In this document: piece by piece, positions 63,924-64,000 of the stretch | How positions within the stretch are numbered: the first letter of the stretch is position 1 | Layout: every line of letters starts with the position of its first letter | Assembly (NCBI GenBank): GCA_963721345.1 | Contig: CAVRIT010000001.1 | Coordinates: 2,232,001-2,296,000 of the forward strand | Reading direction: 5' to 3' | DNA from: JACDAN01 sp963721345 | Lineage (GTDB): Bacteria; Actinomycetota; Thermoleophilia; Gaiellales; Gaiellaceae | DNA: 64,000 bases | The notes under the pieces: generated by a model | Seen by the model: only the letters and a program-made list of their open reading frames with translations | Databases searched by the model: none | What the model was told of the DNA's origin: nothing | Translations under genes and position numbers: made by a program

Positions 63924-64000
63924 GTACTTCGTCAGGCATCGGGGCCGGCTGGGAGGCGAGCGGCTCGCGACCGCGCGGAAAGCGCCGGATCGCGGTGAGC

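Noticed and set aside
63904..64000. 3' end of a minus-strand gene at the right edge
   Set aside because: The minus frame is open from 64000 to a TAG at 63904-63906 but overlaps a better-supported small membrane protein gene, and too little is visible to support it.

Overview
The window is high-GC chromosomal DNA from an actinobacterium. The gene set and gene order suggest class Thermoleophilia (Gaiellales or Solirubrobacterales), probably a draft or metagenome-derived genome. Reasons: a single-chain CofG-CofH (FbiC) F420 enzyme, a deoC-aldehyde dehydrogenase operon, an ECF sigma/DUF4349 pair, GTG/TTG starts with 4-nt overlaps, and many genes with a TANNNT -10 box only 6-9 nt before the start codon (leaderless mRNAs). 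I see no prophage, insertion sequence or CRISPR array. The taxonomic call is inference from gene content.

Layout. 1-7.7 kb: end of an HMG-CoA lyase, a tiny acidic protein, a DUF255 thioredoxin-like protein whose first 50 nt are duplicated upstream, a secreted sulfatase, fbiC and a cupin. 7.7-10.3 kb: leuS behind an attenuator with a six-residue leader peptide (MEQLLV). 10.3-16.9 kb: an HD-GYP response regulator, a DUF4349 membrane protein with its ECF sigma factor, comEA-comEC and holA. 16.9-26.7 kb: rpsT (minus), murJ, lepA, hemW, hrcA, dnaJ, prmA, mtaB, a HIT protein and a YqeY protein, a compact translation/heat-shock cluster. 26.8-31.6 kb: a PLP decarboxylase (minus), then phoH, ybeY, a DAG/undecaprenol kinase-PAP2 phosphatase fusion, cdd and era. 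31.8-38.9 kb: deoC with one full and one half aldehyde dehydrogenase, a TIM-barrel protein, a membrane glycosyltransferase and a membrane-fused spermidine synthase-like protein. 39-45.8 kb: tRNA-Leu(CAA), a phosphofructokinase with PPi-type residues and a complete livKHMGF importer. 45.8-55.2 kb: a LarA-like protein with two acetyltransferases (minus), polA, and a giant secreted phosphodiesterase/5'-nucleotidase fusion. 55.3-64 kb: rpsA, coaE, an RHH regulator-DUF4097-MFS operon, a patch of decayed genes, uvrB, a GGDEF remnant and three small membrane proteins.

The strongest unusual signals are non-coding. (i) A 131-nt structured element occurs twice, each copy starting 10 nt after a stop codon, with identical internal spacing and compensatory base changes in two stems. 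(ii) leuS has a leader-peptide attenuator. (iii) Palindrome-rich inserts sit at the starts of the DUF255 gene and era. (iv) An inverted repeat lies between the -35 and -10 boxes of the RHH operon.

Several housekeeping genes (leuS, comEC, rpsA, coaE, a glycosyltransferase) carry single-base frame breaks. Because some are essential, base-call or assembly errors are the likeliest cause; the reading frames are described across the breaks.
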